A stretch of DNA of 38,772 nt from Rickettsiales bacterium (GTDB lineage Bacteria; Pseudomonadota; Alphaproteobacteria; Rickettsiales; JALZUV01): assembly GCA_029252805.1 (NCBI GenBank), contig JAQXAR010000045.1, forward strand, positions 1-38,772, given 5' to 3'. The stretch's first letter is position 1, and every line of letters begins with the position of its first letter. Shown one piece after another: positions 8,142-15,753 of this stretch. Position numbers and translations under genes: made by a program. The notes beneath the pieces were generated by a model, which saw only the letters and a list, made by a program, of their open reading frames with translations, had not been told where the DNA came from and did not search any database.

Positions 8142-9545
8142 ATGCGACTATTGATTATCGGAGATTTAGGCGGACAAATTGGCGAAGCGACCCGTATCGC
8201 TCGTGGGCGTGGGGCGACCGTAAACCAAGTACCAGATCATCACGCGGCACTTGAAGATTTACGCGACGGAAAAGGCGCTGACCTCATCATGATTGAAGCG
8301 AAGAATCATGGTCATATTGCGAGCCTTGTCACCAGCCTCAAATCCGAACGTATCATCGTCACAGTGGTGGCTTGTGGTGTCGATAATGATAAAGACGCAG
8401 CCGTTGCAGCGATTAAATCCGGCGCGAAAGAATATATCCCGCTACCACCGGATGCTGAATTGATCGCCGCCGTCATGGAAGCCATCACCGAGCAAAGCCA
8501 TACCGTCATCCATCAAGCGGATAGCATGAAAGTCTTACTTGGCATGGCTGATCAAATCGCGCCGTCAGAGGCCTCTGTACTGATTACGGGCGAATCGGGA
8601 ACCGGTAAAGAAGTGATCGCACGCTATGTGCAAGCGGGCAGCAAGCGCAGAGATAAGCCGTTTATTTCGGTTAATTGCGCGGCCATTCCTGAGAATCTTT
8701 TAGAATCTGAATTGTTTGGCCATGAAAAAGGTGCCTTTACGGGCGCCGTCAGCCGTCGTGTCGGTAAATTTGAAGAAGCCGATGGCGGAACACTGCTACT
8801 GGATGAAATTTCAGAGATGGATGTGCGCTTGCAAGCCAAGCTCCTACGTGCGATTCAAGAGCGTGAGATCGACCGGGTTGGTGGTACAAAACCCGTCAAA
8901 GTCAATATCCGAATCCTTGCAACCTCTAACCGCGATTTGCAAGAAGCGGTGCGCAAAGGCGACTTCCGCGAAGATCTTTTCTTCCGCCTGAATGTCATTA
9001 ATTTGGAGATTCCGAGTTTACGTGAACGTAAAGAAGATGTGCCGCTATTGGGCAAATTCTTTGCCGAGAAATATGCACATGCTAATGGCATGGATCCACG
9101 TCCTTTGAATGATGCGGCCTTCGAGAAAATGGCTGAATATCACTGGCCGGGTAATGTGCGTGAGCTGGAAAATACCATGCATCGCGCCGTACTGATGGCC
9201 CAAGGGCCTGAGATTGGTGCGGAGGCGATTTTACTTTCCACCAGCCTGCGCCCCCCTGCACCGGTTGAAGCCCCTGCCCCAACACAAGCCGCACCCGAAA
9301 CTCAAGAGGAGGAAAACGATATGTCTACAAGTAGTGACGACACTCGCCCGAATGATCAAGTGGGGCGTACCGTTGCCAGTGTTGAGAAAGAACTGATTCT
9401 TGATACGCTGGATTATTGCCTCGGCAATCGTACGCATGCCGCCAATATTCTCGGTATTTCGATTCGCACCTTGCGCAATAAGCTCAAGCAATATGGCGAT
9501 CAGGGTTCAGAGATTCCTTCCGCACCGGGCACAGGAACCGTTTAG
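8142..9545 (+). CDS. flbD: FlbD-type sigma-54-dependent flagellar regulator with atypical receiver
   Basis: Enhancer-binding protein that activates late and represses early flagellar genes in alphaproteobacteria. The 467 residues give a receiver-like domain (1-115), a AAA+ sigma-54 activation domain with Walker A GESGTGKE (150-157), the sigma-54 contact loop GAFTGA (197-202) and Walker B LLLDE (218-222), an Ala/Pro linker (about 368-405), and a Fis-type HTH (about 413-456). The receiver lacks the usual acidic pair and has Glu52 where the phospho-accepting Asp would be (DLIMIEAKN). Caulobacter FlbD has the same N-terminal style (GAKEYIPLPPD). ATG 8142 follows fliN by 4 bases. It is the fifth gene of the fliF operon, as in Caulobacter. 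Confidence 0.9.
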   Translation: MRLLIIGDLGGQIGEATRIARGRGATVNQVPDHHAALEDLRDGKGADLIMIEAKNHGHIASLVTSLKSERIIVTVVACGVDNDKDAAVAAIKSGAKEYIPLPPDAELIAAVMEAITEQSHTVIHQADSMKVLLGMADQIAPSEASVLITGESGTGKEVIARYVQAGSKRRDKPFISVNCAAIPENLLESELFGHEKGAFTGAVSRRVGKFEEADGGTLLLDEISEMDVRLQAKLLRAIQEREIDRVGGTKPVKVNIRILATSNRDLQEAVRKGDFREDLFFRLNVINLEIPSLRERKEDVPLLGKFFAEKYAHANGMDPRPLNDAAFEKMAEYHWPGNVRELENTMHRAVLMAQGPEIGAEAILLSTSLRPPAPVEAPAPTQAAPETQEEENDMSTSSDDTRPNDQVGRTVASVEKELILDTLDYCLGNRTHAANILGISIRTLRNKLKQYGDQGSEIPSAPGTGTV

Positions 9546-9555
9546 GTCGATTTAG

Positions 9556-11682
9556 GTGGCAAATAACCCCACACGCATGAGCATCTTTAAAGGCCACGCC
9601 AAAACGGTAGGTGGCCGCAGCGATATTTTCTTCGCGATAGGGATTATCGGTATTCTCGTTGTCTTGATGCTACCGATTCCGCCGCAAGCGCTTGACCTGC
9701 TACTGGGCGTCTCGATCACTCTTTCTGTGCTTATTTTGATGACGGTTCTGTTCGTCGATAAACCACTACATCTCAATTCCTTCCCAACCATTTTGCTGAT
9801 TGCCACTATGTTGCGGCTGTCACTAAACATCGCCTCGACAAGGCTGATTCTCTCTAGAGGGCATGAAGGCAGCGGTGCTGCTGGCGGAGTGATTGAGGCC
9901 TTTGGCGGCTTTGTCATGCAAGGTTCCATCATTATTGGTGTGATCATTTTTGGAATTCTCACCATCATTAACTTCATCGTTATCACCAAAGGTTCGGGCC
10001 GTATTGCCGAAGTTTCCGCGCGTTTCAGCTTGGATGCAATGCCCGGTAAGCAGATGGCGATCGATGCGGATTTATCTGCTGGTCTGATCGAAGAACATGA
10101 GGCCAAAACCCGCCGTAAAGAACTCGAAGATGAATCTACTTTCTTTGGTGCGATGGATGGTGCGAGTAAGTTCGTACGCGGTGATGCGATTGCGGGTTTG
10201 CTCATTACCTTCATCAACCTAATCGCGGGTATCTTAATTGGTGTGGCGCAAAATGACCTCGCATTTGGCGAGTCACTCAACACTTATACGATCCTGACGA
10301 TTGGTGATGGTTTGGTGAGCCAAATCCCTGCGCTAATCGTTTCGACTGCCGCCGGTATGTTGGTGACAAAAGCCGGTGTCGCAGGCTCCGCCGATAAAGC
10401 CGTACTCGCACAATTAGGCCGTTTCCCTTCCGCGCTCGGCCTTACCAGTGGCTTGCTTTTCTTGCTCGCATTAATGCCGGGCATTCCGTTCATTCCCTTC
10501 TTCCTTCTTTCTTCTGTGCTCGGTTATGCGGCATGGTATATGTGGAAAAACCCTGCAGAAACAGATGAGTTAGTCGGTGCAGGTGCCGCAGCAGATGGCC
10601 TGACACAAGTGATCGGCAAAGATGGTGAAGTACAAGCCGCCGCGCCCGAAGAGAATATGGCAGATAGCTTGCAAATTGATTCACTTCGTTTGGAACTGGG
10701 TTATGGTTTATTGCCGCTAATCAATTACACGAAAGGCCATCGCCTGACGGAGCAAATCAAAGCATTGCGTAAACAAATGGCGCGCGAATCTGGCTTTATT
10801 ATTCCACCCGTTCGTATTCAGGATAATATGCAACTACCGGCCAATAGCTATGTGGTGAAGGTCAAAGAAATTGAATGTGCACGCGGCTCAATCCGTCCAG
10901 ATATGCTATTGGTGATGGATCCAAGCGGCGGTAAAATTAGCTTGCCCGGCGAAGAAACAACGGAGCCGACTTTCGGCTTACCGGCCATGTGGGTAGCAGA
11001 GAGCCATCGCGAAGAAGCACTGTTCCGCAACTATACGGTGGTTGACCCGCCAACGGTTGTCACCACCCATCTAACCGAGATGGTGAAAGATAATATGGCC
11101 GATTTGCTGTCTTATTCTGAAACACAAAAGCTGCTAGATGACTTACCAACCGGCGAACAGAAGCTAATCGCCGATATTATTCCGGCGGTGATTTCGGTGA
11201 GTGCGGTTCAGCGTGTGTTGCAGAATCTCTTAAGCGAGCAAGTCTCGATTCGCGATCTACCGACCATTATCGAATCCATCGCAGAAGCGGGACGTATCAC
11301 GCAAAATGTGACCATGATTTCCGAACATGTGCGCGCCCGCCTTGCTCGCCAAATCAGCCATACTTACACGTCTGAAGAAGGCTATATTCCGCTGCTTGCC
11401 CTTTCGCCAACGTGGGAACAAGAATTCACAGGAAGCCTCGTTGGCCAAGGCGAAGAACGCACGCTGAGCATGGCGCCCAGTAAAATTCAAGATTTCATCA
11501 CCTCCGTTCGCACAAAGTTCGATCAGTTCGCGATGCAAGGCCAAAGCCCTGTACTGCTAACCAGCCCGACAATCCGCCCTTATGTGCGCTCTATTGTCGA
11601 ACGTTTCCGCCCCTCTACGGTGGTGATGTCGCAAAATGAAATCCACACCAAAGCCAGTATTAAAACCTTAGGTCAATTATGA
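9556..11682 (+). CDS. flhA: Flagellar export gate protein FlhA
   Basis: Major inner-membrane component of the flagellar type III export gate. The 708 residues comprise eight hydrophobic segments in the first ~320 residues, the FHIPEP-family loop with KGSGRIAEVSARFSLDAMPG and KQMAIDADLSAGLI, then a ~350-residue cytoplasmic domain (from SLQIDSLRLELGYGLLPLI) that binds chaperone-substrate complexes. GTG 9556, 10 bases after flbD, is taken as start; an ATG at 9577 (MSIFKGHAK) is possible, and neither has a strong Shine-Dalgarno. Its last base triplet overlaps flhF as ATGA. Confidence 0.96.
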   Translation: MANNPTRMSIFKGHAKTVGGRSDIFFAIGIIGILVVLMLPIPPQALDLLLGVSITLSVLILMTVLFVDKPLHLNSFPTILLIATMLRLSLNIASTRLILSRGHEGSGAAGGVIEAFGGFVMQGSIIIGVIIFGILTIINFIVITKGSGRIAEVSARFSLDAMPGKQMAIDADLSAGLIEEHEAKTRRKELEDESTFFGAMDGASKFVRGDAIAGLLITFINLIAGILIGVAQNDLAFGESLNTYTILTIGDGLVSQIPALIVSTAAGMLVTKAGVAGSADKAVLAQLGRFPSALGLTSGLLFLLALMPGIPFIPFFLLSSVLGYAAWYMWKNPAETDELVGAGAAADGLTQVIGKDGEVQAAAPEENMADSLQIDSLRLELGYGLLPLINYTKGHRLTEQIKALRKQMARESGFIIPPVRIQDNMQLPANSYVVKVKEIECARGSIRPDMLLVMDPSGGKISLPGEETTEPTFGLPAMWVAESHREEALFRNYTVVDPPTVVTTHLTEMVKDNMADLLSYSETQKLLDDLPTGEQKLIADIIPAVISVSAVQRVLQNLLSEQVSIRDLPTIIESIAEAGRITQNVTMISEHVRARLARQISHTYTSEEGYIPLLALSPTWEQEFTGSLVGQGEERTLSMAPSKIQDFITSVRTKFDQFAMQGQSPVLLTSPTIRPYVRSIVERFRPSTVVMSQNEIHTKASIKTLGQL

Positions 11683-12689
11683 GATTACGTACGTTCCATG
11701 CTTCCGATATGCAAACAGCGATGCAGCAAATCCGCGAGGAGCTGGGCGATTCTGCGGTGATTATTTCCACCACGCGCGATGAGAGCAGCAAGCGCGTGTC
11801 TGTCACCGCCGCGATTGATCAAGATGAAGTGCATATTGTGGAAGAAGCACCCACGCGGCAAGCGGCGAATACGGCCATTCCAGATCCCGAGATTACCCTC
11901 GCACGGAGCAATTCAATCCTGGGTGCTTTGGAAAAAGTGATGGAATATCATTCCATCCCATCAGAGCTACAGGCCGAGCTTTTAAATACCGCCCGCATGC
12001 TAGATTTTGAACCGCATGGCGGGGATGAGGCGCTCACCAAACTACTCGCTAAGACGCTAGAGGCTCACTTCCGTTTCCTTCCGCTTCCGGTGAGCCGTGC
12101 TGGATTTCGCCTTATGTTGATTGGGCCAACGGGTGCGGGGAAAACCACGACATTGGCAAAAATTGCCGCACAATTAAGTATGGAAAAACACCCAATCACT
12201 ACCGTTACCTTCGATACGAAACGTGCCGGTGGTATTGAGCAATTCCGCGCCTTCACCGATATCCTCAATATCGATTTAGAAGTGGCGGAAACCGGCGATG
12301 ATTTACGCGAGATTCTCGCAGCACAACCGCGGGAACAAATCGTATTAATCGATAGCTTTGGCTGTAACCCCTATAATGCGAACGACCTCAAAGAGCTTCG
12401 CCCCTTCCTCAACATGCCTAATGTAGAGCCCGTGCTTACCATGCCCGCCGGCATTGATGCTGCCGAAGCCGCAGATATCGGCAAAGCGTTTGAAGTCAGC
12501 AATGCAAAACGCCTACTCATGACACGCTGCGATATTTCACGCCGTTTTGGGGGTGCCTTAAGTGCGGCGCATGTCGGCGATTATGCTTTCTGCAACTATA
12601 GCAGCTCAGACCGAGTCGTGGGTGAATATGGCCCGCTCGGCACCAAGACACTCAGTAATTTACTCATGCAATATCGAACGCAACGTTAA
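11679..12689 (+). CDS. flhF: FlhF, SRP-type GTPase for flagellar placement, with divergent G motifs
   Basis: Polar-flagellum placement GTPase related to Ffh/FtsY. The 336 residues start with the FlhF N-terminal pattern (MRLRTFHASDMQTAMQQIREELGDSAVIISTT), then a linker, helical N domain and G domain. P-loop IGPTGAGKTTT is at 148-158. The G2 region DTKRAGGIEQ (179-188) replaces the usual DTxRxGAxEQ. G3 reads DSFG (225-228) where DTAG is expected, and the TKLD-type G4 is TRCD (282-285). Nucleotide handling may thus be weaker than in canonical FlhF. ATG overlaps the flhA stop by 4 bases, and flhG follows after 9 bases. Confidence 0.88.
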   Translation: MRLRTFHASDMQTAMQQIREELGDSAVIISTTRDESSKRVSVTAAIDQDEVHIVEEAPTRQAANTAIPDPEITLARSNSILGALEKVMEYHSIPSELQAELLNTARMLDFEPHGGDEALTKLLAKTLEAHFRFLPLPVSRAGFRLMLIGPTGAGKTTTLAKIAAQLSMEKHPITTVTFDTKRAGGIEQFRAFTDILNIDLEVAETGDDLREILAAQPREQIVLIDSFGCNPYNANDLKELRPFLNMPNVEPVLTMPAGIDAAEAADIGKAFEVSNAKRLLMTRCDISRRFGGALSAAHVGDYAFCNYSSSDRVVGEYGPLGTKTLSNLLMQYRTQR

Positions 12690-12698
12690 GGACATCAC

Positions 12699-13466
12699 AT
12701 GACGACGAAAAAGAATAATATTATCGCAGTCGCCTCCGGTAAGGGGGGCGTAGGTAAAACGTGGCTCAGCATTACGCTCACGCATTTATTCGCGCGCGCC
12801 GGTCGCCGTGCTTGCTTACTCGATGGTGATGTCGGTCTCGCTAATATTGACGTCCAACTCGGCGTCGCACCGACCAAAGATTTGAGTGATATTTTTACCA
12901 AAGGCAAGCACCTACGCGATATTGCCTACCCGTATGAAGAAGGAGGGTTTGATATTATTCCCGGTCGTTCTGGTTCAGGTGATATGGCTAATTTGCCAGA
13001 TAGTGCGCTGCGAAACCTAAATGATCAGCTGCAAGATATCTCCAATGATTATGACCATATCATTATGGATTTGGGCGCAGGGATTGAGAAAAACGTCCGC
13101 TACCTGGCCGCATTGGCCGATCGTGTCGTGGTCGTTTTAACGGACGAACCAACCTCACTCACTGATGCCTATGCTTTCATCAAGCTTTGCCTTCAACAAG
13201 ATAATACGGCACAGATTCAAGTCGTCATCAACCAAGCATCGACCCGCAAAGAAGGCGAAAAGATCTACGGCGCTATCTTAAACGCCTGCCAGAATTTCCT
13301 CAATTATAAGCCTGAGCTACTTGGTATTATCCGCAAAGATAATAAAGTGCGCGATGCGATCCGTAGCCAAAGCCCGATGTTGAAGAAATCTCCGCAATCG
13401 ACGGCCGCAACCGATGTCGCTGCCATCTCCGTCAAACTCATGCAAAATAAAATGCAGAACGCTTGA
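12699..13466 (+). CDS. flhG: FlhG/FleN, MinD-like ATPase for flagellar number control
   Basis: MinD/ParA-family ATPase that stimulates FlhF and limits flagellum number. The 255 residues carry a deviant Walker A with signature lysine SGKGGVGKTW (13-22), the switch I region DGDVGLANIDVQLG and a Walker B-like IIMDLGAG. The usual start of MinD-like FlhG, with an extra DQAxxLR activator stretch, is missing or very short here (only MTTKKNN before the core). The C-terminus ends in an AISVKLMQN helix, which could bind membrane. RBS 'aaggacatcac' precedes ATG 12699. It sits in the standard flhA-flhF-flhG order. Confidence 0.92.
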   Translation: MTTKKNNIIAVASGKGGVGKTWLSITLTHLFARAGRRACLLDGDVGLANIDVQLGVAPTKDLSDIFTKGKHLRDIAYPYEEGGFDIIPGRSGSGDMANLPDSALRNLNDQLQDISNDYDHIIMDLGAGIEKNVRYLAALADRVVVVLTDEPTSLTDAYAFIKLCLQQDNTAQIQVVINQASTRKEGEKIYGAILNACQNFLNYKPELLGIIRKDNKVRDAIRSQSPMLKKSPQSTAATDVAAISVKLMQNKMQNA

Positions 13467-13473
13467 GGAGTCC

Positions 13474-15753
13474 ATGCCTACCATCATCCCACCCACGGTA
13501 AGTAACAATTCGGCGCTGCTAAAAGGGGTGAGCGCTAACCCGGGGGCGGGCAGTGCAACACAGGTTCCGCCGGGCATTATCGCCCTTCCTGCTGGTACGG
13601 TGCTTCGGGGAAATATTGCGCAAATTGATGGCCGTGGGAATGCCGTTCTCTCAACCGCCAAGGGCGATGTGTCGTTGCAAACCGAACTTCCCATTAAACT
13701 CGGAAGTGAAGTGTCGCTTCGCCTCACCACCGCAACCCAAGGCATCAAAGCGAAGATCCTTTCGATTAACGGAGCCACCCCGCAAGAATTCTCCAGTAAG
13801 TCGGCACAGCCGCGCGGACAAAGCACGCATGTTGACGATATTGTACAAACTGGCAAACAATCAAACATTGTAAAACCGGGAACAACCGCAGCACAATCGA
13901 GCCAAGCACAAACCGCAGCGGCACGCTTAGTTCCCGCCTCCACTGAGGTAAGAATACCAACAGAGGCGCTGACATTACGCGGCGTTTTACTTTCACGTTC
14001 CGATAATTTACCGCAAGTGCTGCAACAACTTCCTACGTCTATTTCCCTTCCCATTCAGCGGTTAGAAGCCGGCGTGACGCTCACCGTAAAGTTAGTTCCA
14101 GAAACGATTCAACTGCCACAACCAACGACGACCAGCACACCCGCTGCCGCGGCGGCCACAGCTACCACACCAACCACCGCTGCTACAACAGCGACTCTAG
14201 CAACAGCCACTCTCCCTGCAAATGCAGCCACCTCTGGTAGCCCAGCCATCACCACTGCGACACCGACAATACCGACGGCAGTGACACCCAATAATGCTGC
14301 ATCCGTGCAAACCACCGCCCTGCCTGCAGCAGCCACACCGAATGCAGCCCTTCTTGGTAACCCCACACCAGCGACCCAAGCAACCGTCGCAACAACAACA
14401 GCAACAGCCTCTGCGACCAGTAGTCCAGCGACAACCGTACCGGCTGCCGCTGCTCCAACAACAACGGCTACTCCTACCACCTCAACCGCAGCGCCAACGG
14501 CGACGGCTGCTACAAGTACAACGGCTCCTGTAGCGACGGCAACAACGACGACCACTCCCGCACAAACTGCGGCCAGCGCAACGCCGAATCAAACAGGGGC
14601 GGCAGCGACCGCCACCCCAACAGCAGCTCCTACGCCTGCAGCAACGGCACAAGTGGCGCTACAGACTCAGGCGACATCGACACAAGTAGCGACACCAACA
14701 ACCACAACGAATGCTCAAGCAACTAGCGTGCCTGCCGCCACCTCAGGCGCAGCGGCTCCCGCCTCACCTGCAGCGACAGCGACGCCGGCTGCTTCTATTG
14801 CTCCAACCACCGCTGCGGTGACAGTTCCCGCGGCGATACCGGTAGCAGCACAATTGGCACAAGGGCAGCTCACCGCCACCGTTATCGGGCAAGAACAATC
14901 CGGTGATACGGTCGTCAAAACAGCATTAGGAGCAATTAAAGTCAGCATTCCTTCTGGCTCTGGCGGACAGGCCAACTTGCCAGTGGGCACGACTCTTACG
15001 CTGCAATTACAGAGCATCAACGCACCCCAAACACTCGGGCAAGCAATTGCGGCACAAATTAGCAGTACGCCGGCGCCCTTAAGTGAACTTTCGATGAATT
15101 GGCGAAGCCTGCAAGAAACGGTCGAGCTCCTCGCGCAAGTGCAACCTGCTATCGCCGCGCAAGTATTGGAAAATGTAATCCCAAAACCTGGCGCAAAAAT
15201 GGCCAGTTCGATGTTATTTTTCCTAAGTGCGTTGCGCGGTGGTGATGTTGGGAAATGGCTCGGCGATGATACGATTAAAATATTAGAGCAAAGTAATCGC
15301 GGCGATTTAATCCGAAAGCTCACAACTGAGTTTGGCACGCTGCGTCAATTTTTTACCGATTCACCAAGCCCCAATTGGCAAGCAGCATTTGTGCCAGTGC
15401 ATGATGGTACAAACTGGCAGCAAGCCCGTATGTTTCTAAAGAAAGAGCCCCAAGGCGCAGAATCCGCTGAAGGGGGTGGCACGCGTTTTATTATGGAAGT
15501 CGAGCTCACCAAAATGGGCCCGATGCAATTTGATGGCTTAGTGCGCAAGCGCGCCAAAGCCGTGAATTTTGACCTGATCATCCGTTCGCGCAATACACTG
15601 GGTGATGCGGACCGCCAAAATATCCGCGATATTTACCAAAGCTCATCCGAACTAACCGGCTTTAAAGGCGGCATTAGTTTTCAAGTAACGAATCCGTTCC
15701 CCGTGCTACCGATGCGAGATATCCTGGCCGACGCACCAGATGTAATGGCCTAA
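13474..15753 (+). CDS. fliK: FliK-like flagellar hook-length control protein with Ala/Thr-rich core
   Basis: The frame is open from 13414, but ATG 13474 follows GAGGAG at 3 bases and avoids a long overlap with flhG; this gives 759 residues. There are three parts: an N-terminal folded part (about 1-210), a very long Ala/Thr/Pro-rich unstructured middle (about 213-453), and a C-terminal part (about 620-759) with MEVELTKMGPMQFDGLVRKRAKAVNFDLIIRSR, resembling the Flg_hook domain that halts hook export. Length and a disordered 'tape-measure' middle fit FliK; identity is low, so the call rests on domain pattern plus position at the end of the flagellar operon. Its last 4 bases overlap the stop of the convergent gene. 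Confidence 0.72.
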   Translation: MPTIIPPTVSNNSALLKGVSANPGAGSATQVPPGIIALPAGTVLRGNIAQIDGRGNAVLSTAKGDVSLQTELPIKLGSEVSLRLTTATQGIKAKILSINGATPQEFSSKSAQPRGQSTHVDDIVQTGKQSNIVKPGTTAAQSSQAQTAAARLVPASTEVRIPTEALTLRGVLLSRSDNLPQVLQQLPTSISLPIQRLEAGVTLTVKLVPETIQLPQPTTTSTPAAAAATATTPTTAATTATLATATLPANAATSGSPAITTATPTIPTAVTPNNAASVQTTALPAAATPNAALLGNPTPATQATVATTTATASATSSPATTVPAAAAPTTTATPTTSTAAPTATAATSTTAPVATATTTTTPAQTAASATPNQTGAAATATPTAAPTPAATAQVALQTQATSTQVATPTTTTNAQATSVPAATSGAAAPASPAATATPAASIAPTTAAVTVPAAIPVAAQLAQGQLTATVIGQEQSGDTVVKTALGAIKVSIPSGSGGQANLPVGTTLTLQLQSINAPQTLGQAIAAQISSTPAPLSELSMNWRSLQETVELLAQVQPAIAAQVLENVIPKPGAKMASSMLFFLSALRGGDVGKWLGDDTIKILEQSNRGDLIRKLTTEFGTLRQFFTDSPSPNWQAAFVPVHDGTNWQQARMFLKKEPQGAESAEGGGTRFIMEVELTKMGPMQFDGLVRKRAKAVNFDLIIRSRNTLGDADRQNIRDIYQSSSELTGFKGGISFQVTNPFPVLPMRDILADAPDVMA
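14110..14835 (+). repeat. Low-complexity Ala/Thr/Pro-coding region inside the FliK-like gene
   Basis: About 240 codons encode almost only Ala, Thr and Pro with some Val, Ser and Gln (runs such as TTAAPTATAATSTTAP). At the DNA level it is a GCN/ACN mosaic without an exact tandem unit, so it is compositional rather than a true satellite. It also opens long shadow frames on the minus strand (Val/Ala-rich) that should not be taken as genes. Confidence 0.85.

Noticed and set aside
9552-10283. 243-codon minus-strand frame opposite flhA
   Set aside because: flhA is unmistakable on the plus strand across the same bases. The reverse frame has Ser/Pro/Ile-rich shadow composition and no Shine-Dalgarno.
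13317-14054. 245-codon minus-strand frame across the flhG end and the FliK-like start
   Set aside because: It overlaps two well-supported plus-strand genes, shows no recognisable domain, and no ribosome-binding site precedes its start.
14109-14555. Long minus-strand frame rich in Val and Ala opposite the FliK-like gene
   Set aside because: It is the mirror of the Ala/Thr low-complexity region (GCN/ACN codons read in reverse), with no start signal and no conserved motif.
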